From: Larix kaempferi
Lineage: Eukaryota > Streptophyta > Pinopsida > Pinales > Pinaceae
DNA: 64,000 bases
Direction of reading: 5' to 3'
Assembly (NCBI GenBank): GCA_027924585.1
Contig: BSBM01000386.1
Span: forward strand, 4,116,001-4,180,000
The notes beneath the pieces were generated by a model. The model made no database searches. It saw only the letters and a list, made by a program, of their open reading frames with translations, and was not told the DNA's origin. This document shows, in pieces, positions 11,245 to 22,961 of this stretch; within the stretch, counting starts at the first letter, position 1, and the number at the start of each line of letters is the position of its first letter. A program made the translations under genes and the position numbers.

Positions 11245-11795
11245 TTGTTGTTTCCGCAACCCGCAATTTGCAATTCGCAACCTACAAATTGCGGATTGTG
11301 GAAGCTTAATATTTTTGGATTTTGTATTTCTCCTTTCCACAATCCGCACCCCGCAATTGCAGAATGCGGATGTCAGAAAGTGTTTTGAACAAAGCATATT
11401 TTTCTTTCCACAACCTGCAACCCGCAATTCTCAGTTCAGATTGCGGATTGTAGAAATCATTTGAAAAATAAGCATTTTTCATTCCTGAAACCCACAAATT
11501 GCGGTGCAGAAAGCAGAAGGGCCTAAATTTCCAATAAGAACGTTTGCATCTCCACAACCCACAACCCGAAAATTGTGCTTGCGGAATGCAGATTGATTCC
11601 ATCACTAACAAAATAAAATTTGCGTTTCCGCAACCCGTAACCTGCAAATTGCGGATTGCATATTGCATAAAGATTACCCTTTTCTATTTCTCTACTAATT
11701 CATAATCCAATTGTAGATTGCGGGAATTTAAAATCAATTGTGTTTCAAATTGCACTCCTACAACCCGCATTGTGGATTGCGAATTGCGGAAACCT
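11245..11795. repeat. Cluster of about eight degenerate palindromes (CCGCAA / TTGCGG)
   Basis: The words CCGCAA, CCCGCAA, TTGCGGATTG and TTGCGGAAA alternate as inverted pairs. Imperfect palindromes lie at about 11249-11302, 11335-11381, 11402-11455, 11482-11517, 11551-11601, 11627-11672, 11699-11727 and 11757-11791, spaced about 65-80 bp. Each could fold into a stem-loop whose ideal arm is TTTCCGCAATCCGCAA. Open frames on both strands are byproducts of the symmetry. The function is unknown. Confidence 0.85.
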
Positions 11796-12133
11796 CAATC
11801 GAATTTTGTAAAGTGTTGATCCCACATTTCCTCATTTGTTTTTCATGCTTTAATCTCATCCATCCATCCTTTTGGAATCGTGTGATCTCGATTTCACCCT
11901 ACAGTTGGTTAAATTTTTGAATTTTCACTTCTTTTTCACCATTTGCGAAATGTGAAATTTTACTCTGCGTTCAAGATTTTATTGCGGATTTTCGTCTAAG
12001 TCATTTACTTGCATCCATCGACAACACATGTTGGTTTTCTATCACTCTTGATTTGGTATTTAAATAAATTGTGTAATTTTGACATCTGTTAATTCATTTT
12101 CTAGTTGTTTTGGAATTTATCAGTCTCAAAACC

Positions 12134-15100
12134 ATGTCGAGGAATACCCGATCCAAAATAGTCGTAAAATAATTCAAAAAAAAGGACCCAAACAGTGGCA
12201 TCCTTGCTGACATAGTTGGTAGAATTTCTGAGACTACCCACCTAGATTGGTCCCACATTTGCGCCATTTTTTATAACGATGACCTGTGTGCATTCGAGCA
12301 AAACCAATATTTTTACTAGAACATCAGTAAATCCCAATTGCATGCCATAGAAGCCAGGCTGGCTATCATGCCTTATTATGATGCCATAAAGTGGATTATT
12401 GACCATGTCAATCCCCAAGACCGGTCATTTAACGACAAATAAGGTTCTCACTTGGCCTCTTTCGTGTCAAAAGTCTTCGACAAGGCGTATGCCCTTAGGT
12501 CACCTGAGCAACTACTCAACAAATGTTTCCTTGACTCCATTAAAACCCGTTTCAATTTTGATGAGATGCTAAAGTCTTGGATGAGTAACCCCGCTAGCTT
12601 CACCCTCAGAGATGATAATTCTTACCTGGTCTCATGGTTCAAGGAACCCTTCTCCCTACTTGCTGCTATGCTCTGCAGACTGTATGTGCTACCGAATTGC
12701 GTTGTGTTCAAAGATGAGTGCGCACCTATACCTCACCACATCCTTACTATAGGGAAGTCTTTCAACTGGGCCCAAATACTATCAATAGAATTGAAGGCAA
12801 CAATTGACAGGTACCAGAAGACATCGTCTTCCAGGAAGCCAACCTTTTATTATTCGTCCTATGTCATCGACGTGTTCTGCTCCACCTTTCAGCTTCCCTC
12901 CATGGGGTGGAACTGGACCTGGGTTTCACTTCCAGTTCACATATACTGCTCTTCATTATGGGAGGATAACTTTGCACCTCTTGTGTATGACATTTTTTAT
13001 CATTTCATCGGGTCCATTTACCAAAAGATCTTCAAATAGGATGCATGTTCCTTCTCTGATCAGGCAAAGACACTAGTCTCCACCATGGGGGACTGTTATG
13101 TAGGATAATACTTCTCTTATGTTAGAATTGGGGGAAGTTAATATGTTCACCTGCTACCCAGGATTGTTCCAGGTAGGTTGCTAATTGAAGAATTCTCCTA
13201 TGAGACAGTTGTTGAGGGAATGTTCTCTAAATTGACAAGGGAAGGGGGTGTCCTAAGTTCCCACTCAACCTTGGGCCACTTGTAATTTAGAACTCCACCC
13301 ATGATGCTACACTTGGATAAAATATCATGTCACTTAAACTGGGCAAGGCTCCCAAAAGGATGCATGATCCCAAATATTTTCTGGAAAATCACTTTTCCCA
13401 GGAACATATAAAGAGTTCTTATGTGCATGAGATCGCTCCAGATGACTCTATCTACCAAGGGGTCAGTTTATTTACTGAAGTATTGAACATGGATTCTACC
13501 AAAGAAGAAAATAACTTCATTTTTCAATATCAAAGGGAACTCAAGGCTAAAGTCTTGTAGTACAGGAAAATGGAGTTGTCATTAGATGACAAGATAAAGA
13601 AGGATAAGGCAGAGAAAGAAGCCCAGAAAGAAAAATCTCCACTATTTCTAACATCTCAGGTTGATGACAAGGGTAAGGCTCCCATTGACAATACTCCACC
13701 TATAAAACATTTGGAAGCTCTTAATGCTCTCATTCAATCATCTGCAAAGACAAAAAAGGAGTTGGTGCAACCGAGTTCAGCTGTTGATACCCAACCTAAT
13801 GCAGCAAGTACTCCAGCTAAGAGGAAGAAAGTTGATAGCTCCTCACTAAAGGTAGACACTATTGAAGATAGTGATTTGGAGGATGAAATTATTCCAACTG
13901 TTGTGCCTATGGTACAAGAGGTCATTGTCATTTCCAAGACATTTATTGATTTGTTGAACAGTTTTGATTTTAATGGCTCTCCCACCAAGTTTAATCTCTC
14001 TCAAGCCATTACTGCCACTATTCCACTCACCTCCTCATACTCAGTTTCACCTATTTGACTTCCTTCCACTACAACTATTGATGTGTCAATCCCTCCATCC
14101 AAAAAAGTTGATCCACTCCTCACTCACATTGCCACTTTGGAAGAATCATTGAATGTTCCACTGTCAGTCCCACCTTTGCAAACTTCTTAAGCTATAACCT
14201 CTGATGTGTCTATACAGTCATCAGCACCATCAGTCTCTGTCTCTATCCCTGAGGTTGTTTCTTTACCTCCGATCTCAATTTTTTTTACTTCCATCCCTTC
14301 TACCATTATTCCTCAGATTACAATTCCTATCCCAACTTTCCTTCTGACCCACACACTCCCTTTGGTAACAACATCCTAGGTATCTACACATGAAACTGAG
14401 ATGGTGGCAGTTTCTGATGAACACATTGTTGTTTTACTTGGGGTATATTTCTACAGTAGATCTGAGAAGGTAGTGGTGAAGAGAGGTCGTAAGAGGAAAA
14501 GAGAAGGCTCTGTACATTTAGATCCTGTTCCAAATCAGGTCATATGGTAGAAAGAATCCACTGACATACAACAAGAAGCATTGGAGACTATTGCATCCAT
14601 GGGGGCCTTTGCTGTGGCCAATTATGATTCAATTACATCACTGAATAAGGATATTGGAGCTAAGTAGCATGAATTGCAAAAGCTCAAGCAAGAGTTGGTT
14701 CAAATAGAGGAAAAACATAACTCGTAGCTGGAAGAATTGAAGGATACATATGACAACCTCCTCAGAGAAAAAGACATGCAAAATGATACACTGTCGTAGC
14801 AGCTTCAGGAAGCTAAGATGTCAAATGATGGTCATGTTGAAAATATTACACAATTGGAAACAGAGGTGAAAGATCCAGAATCCATTGCTAATGCATCTTC
14901 ATTCTCTAAAATTTATGTAGAAGAGTTCAAACAATTTGCTTTGCAGGTCAATGAAGATCACAAGAACCTCTTGATCAAGTTGTTTGAATGTCTAGACGAG
15001 ATTAGTCAGGCTTATATTGATTTTGAGAAACTGTCTAATGATCTCTGTCTACATAATGAAAGAAGAGAGGAGGTACATAGGGCTATCATGGATGTTACTG

Positions 15101-15678
15101 ATTGGCAGAAATACATGAAAGACAGACCCCTGGATATACTTTTCTTCGAGAGCCTGAAGTTTAAGAAAGTCATATTCTCCCTTCATTCATGGGAAAATAC
15201 TTGTGGAGCAGTAGGAGATACTATTCAGGAAGCACATGCAATTTTCCGCAATAAATGGTTCTCTTCTGATGATCTATTAGCTGAGTTGGAGTTTCCATCT
15301 TTAAAACTGATTGAAGATTCGGATCCTCCCAAACTAATGATTCAACAATTTAACAAAGGTGTGATGAATTTAAGGAAAGAGTGAATAAATTGGAACACCT
15401 TCACATTGATCAACTTAAGGACTCAATTCAATCACCTATAAATGCAGGGGTAAAGGTCTAGTTGTTCTTGCTGGAATGGAAGAAATTGATTAAAAAGGAA
15501 ATCGACTCCTTTAGTTGCAAAGTACAGCTAATGCTTAGGCATGCAAGATACGCGGATTTAGAGGACCTATTGGATGTATCTTCCAAGTGGCGAGAAGCCC
15601 TTGGAAAATCTTAGAAGCTGTTTTTGCAATCCCTATTTTTATGTGAGATTTTACTTGTAATTTTTGTAATTATTATTT
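12134..15678 (+). pseudogene. A2 additional ORF (aORF), decayed, about 1150 codons
   Basis: It starts at ATG 12134 (MSRNTRSK) and runs in frame 2 to about 13300, then in frame 1 to about 15390, then shifts again to a stop near 15678. Stops inside are mostly TAG or TAA in places suited to Gln. The N-terminal third (to about 13300) looks globular, with an aromatic-rich stretch around SYVIDVFCSTFQLPSMGWNW. The middle is Lys-, Ser-, Pro- and Thr-rich with basic clusters (AKRKKVDSS and VKRGRKRKRE) that resemble nuclear localisation signals. The C-terminal part, from about 14640, is heptad-like coiled coil (HELQKLKQELVQIEE, QLQEAK). I cannot name a family. Position after pol matches the extra ORFs of Tat/Athila elements. 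Confidence 0.6.
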
Positions 15679-16397
15679 AAAGGGGATTAGATCTCATAGG
15701 AAGGGGGGAGGGATAGGCCGAAAGGGAGAACTGGAGACACTTGTTTTCTTAAGGACGTGTAATGTTTTGCAAGTTTAATGAAAATATGTTAGTTTCTCTC
15801 AGTGGCCTTTTGTATACTTATCAAATTTATTTGGTGAGTGGTTTGTTTCCTCATTCTAATTATTCAACAGTCCTATTGTATGTTGCAAACTAATGAAATA
15901 CATCAATTCATTTGTTTATATTTGTTTGAATAGATTATCTGTGTATGAACATAAGTTAGATGAATTTCTTCATTTCACCTATGTTATTTACACTTGTAGC
16001 TAATTAACAATTACCTTACATTAATGTTGATTTGTGAATCAACATACTTAAACAGAACAATCTTATATATTATTCCACTTTGAACATGCTTATTTCACAT
16101 TTAGATTTGATTGTTCTATAAATTCGTTCCAATCCTTTAATATGACCTAACTTAAATAGATTACATTTAATTAGGATTATTTCATTTTTTTTTTAATTTA
16201 AAACTTCTAAATCTTCCTCGATCGCTTACAGATATGTAAGCAATATGATCCCACAAGTGCTAGCGGAGGCCTAATATACATGCGATTCAACTATTCCAAA
16301 CAACCTGGGGTAGAATCATATCTTGCGAGATTGATTTGAATCATTTCAGATTGGGTTGACACCCTCTGTTGGATGCCTTGGAACATATTCCAGCATT
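15679..16397 (+). other. Probable 3' end region of A2, no gene
   Basis: A purine-rich tract (AGGAAGGGGGGAGGGATAGG, then GAAAGGGAGAAC) spans about 15694-15728 and could be a polypurine tract with a 3' LTR after it. The rest is AT-rich without coding pattern. Copia D interrupts this stretch, and no second LTR is available for comparison. Confidence 0.4.
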
Positions 16398-16962
16398 TGT
16401 TGATGTATTTGTAACTTCGAAAGATTACACTTCTACTTTATTATATTCATGATGGAGATGTATTATTCCTCCAATCAGAAGTGTCGTCATTTATATTTGT
16501 AAGTGTCACAAGTGTTGCAAGTGTCACAAATTATATTTGATGGGTTATTAGACCACCAGCGTGGGGTCATCCCTATTTTTGTCATGTGAGTGGGTTATTA
16601 AACTTCCTTAGGAGGTCGGCCCAGCTAGAGTTAAAGGCAGGTTAAGTTATGTATAAAAAGAGATAGTGAGTGTGTCTCATTTGATTCATTCACTCACTCA
16701 TCCAACTCGCATTAGTTGAGAGAGGAGTGCGCACAAGTGGAGGAGGAGTAGTTGTTGGAGTCATCTATATTTTGGGGATTGATCCTTATGATCTTTGTAT
16801 TGGAGCTTATTCTATCTCTGAGGAAGTTGCAGGTTTTTTCACCTTCTTGGTTTTCCCCGGTAAAATGCTTTATGTCCATTGTCTCTTGTGAGTGTCATGT
16901 TGTGCTTGTTATTCTCTTAGTGATCCTAGGTAATATTGAATGAAATTATCGAAAACTTAACA
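16398..16962 (+). repeat. 5' LTR of element D
   Basis: A 565-bp LTR from TGTTGATG to CTTAACA. A TATA box reads TATAAAAAG at 16652-16660, followed by a CATTCACTCACTCATCC stretch that fits a transcription start region. Compared with the 3' LTR it lacks about 11 bp near 16427. Confidence 0.95.
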
Positions 16963-16974
16963 TGGTATCAGAGT
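16963..16974 (+). other. Primer binding site of element D (tRNA-Met initiator type)
   Basis: TGGTATCAGAGT starts immediately after the 5' LTR. It matches the common plant copia primer site TGGTATCAGAGC except for the last base. The primer would be the 3' end of initiator tRNA-Met. Confidence 0.92.
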
Positions 16975-17709
16975 CGTGCTAAGAAGAAGACATTGTACAG
17001 TTGCGGAAGCTAGAGGGATTCTTAATATTTGGGTTTCTCTCCTCAGATCATCAAAAGGCAGGAATCTAGGATGAATCTAATTGGAAGGGCGCATCTTTCT
17101 ATTGAGACAGAATTCAATTCTGAGCACTTTCAATTTTTGGCCCATCATTGCAGCAGGAAATTAGGGTTTCGAAGAAAGTTGGAATTTTTGGAATCCGAGA
17201 CCACAGCTGGATGCCCCTCAAGAAAATCGAAGTTTACAGACCAAGATCGAACTTTTTGGTTGGGCAGAAGGTCGGGCTACATCAAACCCTAGTTCGGGAT
17301 TTTGATTGGAAAGGTGGAAAATTAGGGTTTCTGGAAAAGTTGAAATTTTTGGAATATGTGACCACGGCTGGATGCTCCTCAGAAAAATCGAAGTTTAGAG
17401 CACAAGATCAAACTTTTTGGCTGGGTAGAACCCCAGGCATTATCAAACCCTAGTTCAGGATTTTGTCCAGAAGATCCAGAAGTTTCAAAGGCAATTTTGA
17501 GGGGTCAAATTTTACATATTTTAAAATTAAAGTATACCAGCTTGATCAACTTAGCAGGGTGCATCTTTCCATCCTTTCAGAAGTTTGGAATTCAAAGTTT
17601 GAATTTTTAGGGTTTCTCTGACAAACCCTAATCCAGCTCTAGGTCCAGTTTTCAGCAAATCAAGTGGTAAGACCGAAATCTTTTATTTCCATTTGAGTTT
17701 CTCATTAAG
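16975..17709 (+). other. Element D leader, no gene, with internal 160-bp duplication
   Basis: The leader between the primer site and gag. Two related blocks (about 17145-17293 and 17310-17454) share phrases such as TTAGGGTTTC, TTGGAAT, GACCACGGCTGGATGC and AAATCGAAGTTTA. They form an imperfect tandem duplication. Open frames in it are not conserved proteins. Confidence 0.6.
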
Positions 17710-18520
17710 ATGTCTCACCAAACCAAGCTTGAAGGAGCTGATAACTTCTGAGCATGGAAGTATAGGATTGGGTTCATCCTAGAAGAGAATGAATTTGACA
17801 CCTACATAAGTGAAGAGGTTCTAGTTCTAGAGGGAGATGAGGCTAAGGCCTTACACAAGAAGAAGTTGGTCAAAGCCAAGAGAATCATTGTTGATTCTAT
17901 AAAAGACCATCTCATACCCCATGTGTCTCCTCTAAAGACACCTAAGGAGATGTTTAACTCATTAACCAAGTTGTTTGAAGGAAAGAATATAAATCGGAAG
18001 ATGAATCTGGAGAATCAATTGAAAGGGGTAAAGTTCCAGAATGGAGAGACCATCCAATCCTACTTTACTAAGGTCTCTCAAATCAAAGAACAAATTGAAC
18101 CTGTGGATGAATTAGTGGAGAATGGATAAATTGTCATGACCACATTGAATGGCCTACCTAGGTCATGGGACTCCTTCGTCCAAGGTATTTGTGCAAGAAA
18201 GAAGTTGATCTCTTTCAGTAGACTATGGGAGGAATGTTCACAAGAAGAAGCTAGGCTTGTGGCCTGAGAAGTAAATATGGGAAATGAAGATCAAGCTCTC
18301 ACTGCTCACACCAAGAATGTAAGCCCAAGAGGGAGCCATCTCATCACAAGAAATATTTTCACCACCATCAAAGAGATAAGAAAGATCTGAGATGCTTCAC
18401 ATGTAATGATAAGGGACACTTTGCCTCAGAATGTCCCAAAAGAAGAAAATACTTCAACAACAACAAGAACAAGAACAACAACAACAGATATCATGCTCAT
18501 GCTGTGGAGGATGATGAACC
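17710..18520 (+). pseudogene. Element D gag with zinc knuckle
   Basis: It starts at ATG 17710 (MSHQTKLEGADNF). A UBN2/copia-type Gag domain follows (W-KYRIGFILEENEF, TPKEMFNSLTKLFEGKN, MNLENQLKGVKFQNGETIQSYF, LNGLPRSWDSFV). TGA and TAA/TGA stops at about 17749, 18127 and 18266, plus a frameshift near 18310, break it. The CCHC zinc knuckle CFTCNDKGHFASEC lies at 18393-18434 and is intact. An Asn/Lys-rich run follows. Gag packages the RNA in virus-like particles. Confidence 0.88.
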
Positions 18521-19850
18521 TCCCAGGAAGAAGAGTAAGGTAGAGAGTGAAGACTCTTCAAGTGACGATGAATATGTTCTAATTTATGCTCTCACTAGTA
18601 CTATTACACATGGGTTTAATGATTGGCTTATTGATAGTGGGGCTTCTAAACATATGACGGGATTCAAAGAATCTCTTATGGACCTATCTGAATATGAGTC
18701 ACCTCATAAGGTGAAACTTGGGGATGGCTATCAATACCCCATAAAAGGATGTGGTGAAGCCTCCTACAAGTTAGACTCTAGGAAGTCTATAAATATGCAA
18801 GATGTTCTATATGTACCTGGACTTAAGAAGAATATTCTCTCCATATCATCTTTGGATGCAAAAGGAATGGAAGTTTCATTTGTGGATGGACAAGTACTTA
18901 TGTGGCCAAAAGGTAAGACCATAGATGATGCAGTAGTGATTGGAGAGCAAGAGGGAGGATTGTACAAATTGAAGGGACAACCTAAACATGCCATGGTACA
19001 TGAATCCATGTAGCCAAGTGAACTTTGGCATAGAAGGCTTTCTCATGTAGCAGAAGGTCTTCCTGAAATCCAGTCAATGCATGAAGGTGTTTGCAAACGA
19101 TTGCAAAAGGAAAGAACACAAAGAAGGAATTTCTAAGCAGTGAAAGCAAAGAAAAAGGAATCTTGGAGATTGTCCACTCTGATGCATGCAGACCAATGTC
19201 ATCCAATTCTCTAAGTGGGTATGTATATTATTTTTCTTTCATTGATGATTTCTCTAGGAAGAATTGGGTTTATTTCTTGAAGAACAAAGTTGAAGTATTT
19301 GATAAATTCAAGGGATGCAAAGCCTTGATAAAAAATCAAACTGATAAGAAGATCAAGACATTTAGATCCAACAATGGCGGAGAATTCACTTCAGGGGACT
19401 TCAAGAAGTTATGCAGTGCTTCAGGGATTAAGAGGGAGTTGACCACTCCTTACAATACACAACAAAATGGGGTTGCAGAAAGGAAGAATAGAACAATCAT
19501 GGAAGCAGCATGGGAAATACTTCATGGCCAAGATCTACCCATGGACCTATGGGAGGAAGTAGCAAGAACAACAGTATATGTACAAAATAGAACACCACAC
19601 AAGATACTTGACAACAAGACACCAGAACAAGTTTTCTTTGGTAAGAGACTAGAAGTTAGCCATCTCAGAATATTTGGATTTACATTATATACACATGTCC
19701 CAAAAGAAAAGAGGACAAAGTTAGATCCTTTAGGAAAGAAGGGTATATTTGTGGGATACAGTGAAAGTTCGAAGGCTTACAGAATCTACTTTCCAGGGTT
19801 CAAGAAGATTGACATCAGCAAGGATGTGACTTTTGATGAAAACTAAGCAT
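18504..19850 (+). pseudogene. Element D protease and integrase
   Basis: The protease active site is WLIDSGASKHM at about 18620-18655. The GAG-pre-integrase zinc region (LWHRRLSHV) follows, degraded near 19010-19135 by a TAG and frame changes. The integrase core reads FIDDFSRKNWVYFL, then RSNNGGEF, where the catalytic Asp of RSDNGGEF is Asn (codon AAC at 19370-19372). It goes on to YNTQQNGVAERKNRT with the third acidic residue present. An ending block with GYSESSKAYRIY follows. The Asp-to-Asn change should abolish strand transfer. The reading stops with TAA near 19846. Confidence 0.92.
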
Positions 19851-21682
19851 ACATCAAATCAAGGAAGACACCTGTTGAAGACTATGAAGAATCAAGGATA
19901 CCCAGAACACAAGACACCACGATGAATGAAGAAATACCAGAAGTGGATCATGAAATAGAAGATCCACAAGAACCTATAGATTCACCCCATGAGAAGAACT
20001 CTCACAAGAGGAAACCTGCATGGGCTAGAGAGCTCATCCAAGATGTAGAAAGGTATGGTATTCCAGAGGAGGAACACAGAGAAAGGAAAAGGACAAGGTC
20101 ACACACCAGCTATGTTCCCTTACTTTGTGACATTATGAACAAAGAACCTTCCATTTATGAAGAAGCAGTGGAAAAGAAAGAATGGAAGGATGCCATGGTC
20201 GAGGAATACCAGTCGATCATGAAGAATGATGTTTGGGATGTAGTCCCAATACTAGAAGGGAAGTCTGTTGTGAAGTGGATCTATAAGATCAAGCATGCTA
20301 CAAATGGAAGCATAGAGAAATACAAGGAAAGATTTGTAGCTCGTGCCTTCTCCCAGAAAGAGGGGATAGATTATGAAGAGACTTTTGCTCCTGTAGCCAA
20401 ATACACTTCCATTAGAACAGTACTTGCTCTGGCTACAGTGATGAAGTGTAAGATACACTAGATGGATGTCAAAACAACTTTCTTGAATGGTGTAGTCGAA
20501 GAGGAAGTGTATGTGGAGAAACCACTCGGTTTTGAGACACATGACAGGGAGTCATATGTGTGCAGATTGAAGAAAGCCTTGTATGGCTTGAAGCAAGCAC
20601 CTAGGACATGGTATGGCAGGATAGACAGCTTCCTGTCCAGTTTGGGATTTACCAAGAGTAAAGCAGATTCCAACCTTTACGACAAGGTTGAGGAAGGAAA
20701 TCCAGTGATGCTCCTATTGTATGTGGATGACCTGTTTTTCACAGGAGAGGATAGGTTGATTGTCGATACGAAGAGGAAGCTTGCTGCCGAGTTCAAGATG
20801 AAGGACTTGGGTATGATGCATTACTTTCTAGGTATGGAAGTGTGGCAAAGTGCAGATGGAATCTTCCTTGGACAAGGGAAGTATGTAGTAGAGATCCTGA
20901 AGCGGTTTGGGATGATGGACTGTAAGGCCATGGCCACACCTATGGCATAAAACCTGAAGCTATTGAGTGATGCTTCATCAGAGTCGGTTGATGTCATGAC
21001 ATATCGTATGATGATTGAGTCCTTGATGTACCTGACAAACACGAGACCATATATTTTCTTTGTGGTGAACACCATGAGCCAGTTTCTGACAGATCCTGGA
21101 CATGTTCACCTGATTGTTGTAAAGCGTATTCTGAGGTACCTGAAGGGTACGATTGATTATGGGCTCAAGTACAATGTGAATCAAAAGTTTAACCTGGAGG
21201 GTTATGTTGATTCGGATTGGGAAGGAAGTCCTGCAGATAGGAAGAGCACTTCAAGGTGCTGCTTCAGTATGGGATCAGGTGTGATCTCTTGGTTTAGCAG
21301 AAAGCAATCATGTGTAGCATTGAGTATAGCCGATGCAGAGTATGTTGCGGCTTGTTCGGCTAGTTGTGAGGTAGTATGGCTAAGGAAGCTACTATCTGAT
21401 TTATTTGATCTCTAGTTGGATGCTACCTGTATCTGTTGTGATAACCAGAGTTGTGTGAGTTTTTCAGAGAACCCAGTGTTCCATGATAGTTCAAAGCACA
21501 TCGAGATAAAATATCACTATATTAGGGATATGGTGCAGAGAGGAGTAGTGAAGCTCCAGTATTTTGCAACAACTGAGCAGATTGCAAATGTGTTGACCAA
21601 ACCACTAGCCAGAGTGAAGTTTGAGTACTTCAGAGAGAGGCTTGGTGTTCTTCATATAGAAGATACTTCGAGGAATAAGTGA
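19851..21682 (+). pseudogene. Element D reverse transcriptase and RNase H
   Basis: Copia RT begins near the block EKKEWKDAMVEEYQSI. It continues with KWIYKIKHATNGSIEKYKERFVARAFSQKEGIDYEETFAPVAK, a TAG in place of Gln at 20459-20461, and MDVKTTFLNG. YVDD is intact at 20720-20731, followed by MKDLGMMHYFLGMEV. RNase H follows (GYVDSDWEGSPADRKSTSR, ALSIADAEYVAA, CDNQSCVSFSENP, KHIEIKYHYIRDMVQ). Further TAA/TAG stops occur at about 20948 and 21413. Four frames joined by Gln-like stops make a near-complete but dead polymerase. Confidence 0.93.
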
Positions 21683-22961
21683 TGGGGCACATTTGTGGGA
21701 GCCATTCCAAGCATGGTGGTAGGAAGATCCTTCCCATGGTTGTGGATGTAAGCATTGTGTGATGAGCATCAAGACGAGGCTCCGGTTACTGATATGTATG
21801 ATGATCAGGATGATCATGTGTGATGAGCATCAAGAATATGCTCCAGATGATATGCATCAGGACAATGCTGTGACAATGATTAGGGTGACCACGCGGTGAT
21901 GATATGCATCAGGACAATGCTATGACGATGATCAGGATTATCATGCGATGATGATGTGCATCAGGATGATATGATGATGATTAGTTTGATCATGAAGCAT
22001 CAAGTTGATGCTTAGTGCGAGAATGATCAGGTGGATCATGAGTATCAAGATGATACTTCGAGGTCGTAGATATGTGGTAGGTTGTGCAGCAGCATGTAAT
22101 AGTTCCCTGGGAGATCCGATAGGTTGAGCAGTAAGCTCGTAATCAGTCCTGGGATGCTCTTTCAAGTTTTTGTGAGAGAGGCATATAATCAGTCTGGAGA
22201 TTCGATAGGTTTTGCTAGGCACATAAAAGTCATGGGATTCTCTTTATAGATCTTGCCAGTCGTGCTAGGCACATAAACATTCCTGGGATGCTCTTTTAAG
22301 GTTTTTCCTGATCACATTTAATCAGTCTTGGAGATCCGATAGGTTGTGCTAGGAACGTAAAAGTCCTGGGAGGCTCTTTAGAGATCCTTTTGGTCATGCT
22401 AAGGCACATAAACGTTCTTGGGATGCTCTTTTAAGGTTTTGTGAAGTTCACATGTAATCAGTCCTAGAGATCCGAGAGGTTCAGCAATAAGCTCGTAAAA
22501 GTCCTTGGATGCTCTTTAGAGATCTTGTTGGTCGTGCTAGGCACATAAACGTTCCTAGGATGCTCTTTAAAGGTTTTGTGAAAGGGTTGCATGTAATTAG
22601 TCCTAGTAGATCTTGTCAGTCGTGCTTAGGCGGTGCATAAAGGATCCTAGGATGCTCTTGTCAGGTTTTGCAGATGCACGTAATCAGTCTTGAGGTTCCA
22701 CCTCTATTAGGAAGCTCGCAAAGATGATGAAGACCTACAGGAGGCTAGGCCTACATCCAACATGAAAAAGGGCTGGCTCCGTAGAACTTACTATGACGAG
22801 AAGAATTGAGAGATAGCCCAGTGATCGAGATGACGAGTACAACAGAAGTGACGATGACGCTCTGTGATATAGTGATGATGATCTAGCTCCAGAATTGAAA
22901 ACCTGTGGTGATATGTATTGATGACCTGTGTCTAGAGAATACCTTCCTAGTTAAGAGGGAG
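21683..22961 (+). other. Element D 3' untranslated region with two repeat fields
   Basis: From 21760 to about 22060 the phrase TGATGATATGCATCAGGA and variants recur as a degenerate short array. From about 22139 to 22690 a longer unit of about 135 bp recurs, marked by AATCAGTC at 22141, 22187, 22320, 22456, 22595 and 22682. Its internal pairs are GTGCTAGGCACATAAA and GGGATGCTCTTTTAAGG. No gene is seen. The polypurine tract TTAAGAGGGAG (22951-22961) ends the region. Confidence 0.8.
22139..22690 (+). repeat. Tandem array, unit about 135 bp, in element D
   Basis: AATCAGTC anchors at 22187, 22320, 22456 and 22595 are spaced 133, 136 and 139 bp. The units share GAGATCCGATAGGTT, GCTAGGCACATAAA and GATGCTCTTTNAAGG. 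The first and last units are partial. Confidence 0.8.

Larger units (their letters stand above)
8919..16397 (+). mobile_element. Element A2: 3' part of an older Tat-like Ty3/gypsy relic
   Basis: A plus-strand integrase tail (8924-9592), a 2.5-kb spacer and a long additional ORF (12134-15678) are arranged as in Tat/Ogre elements that carry an extra ORF after pol. The 5' part is missing where element A begins, in the middle of the integrase core, so A probably landed inside A2. A purine-rich run at about 15697-15728 could be its polypurine tract. Copia element D is inserted at 16397/16398. Confidence 0.6.

Noticed and set aside
11062-11668. Overlapping open frames on both strands with repeated NPQ/ADCG-like peptides
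   Set aside because: They arise from the CCGCAA/TTGCGG palindromes, which read similarly in both directions. No start context or family match.
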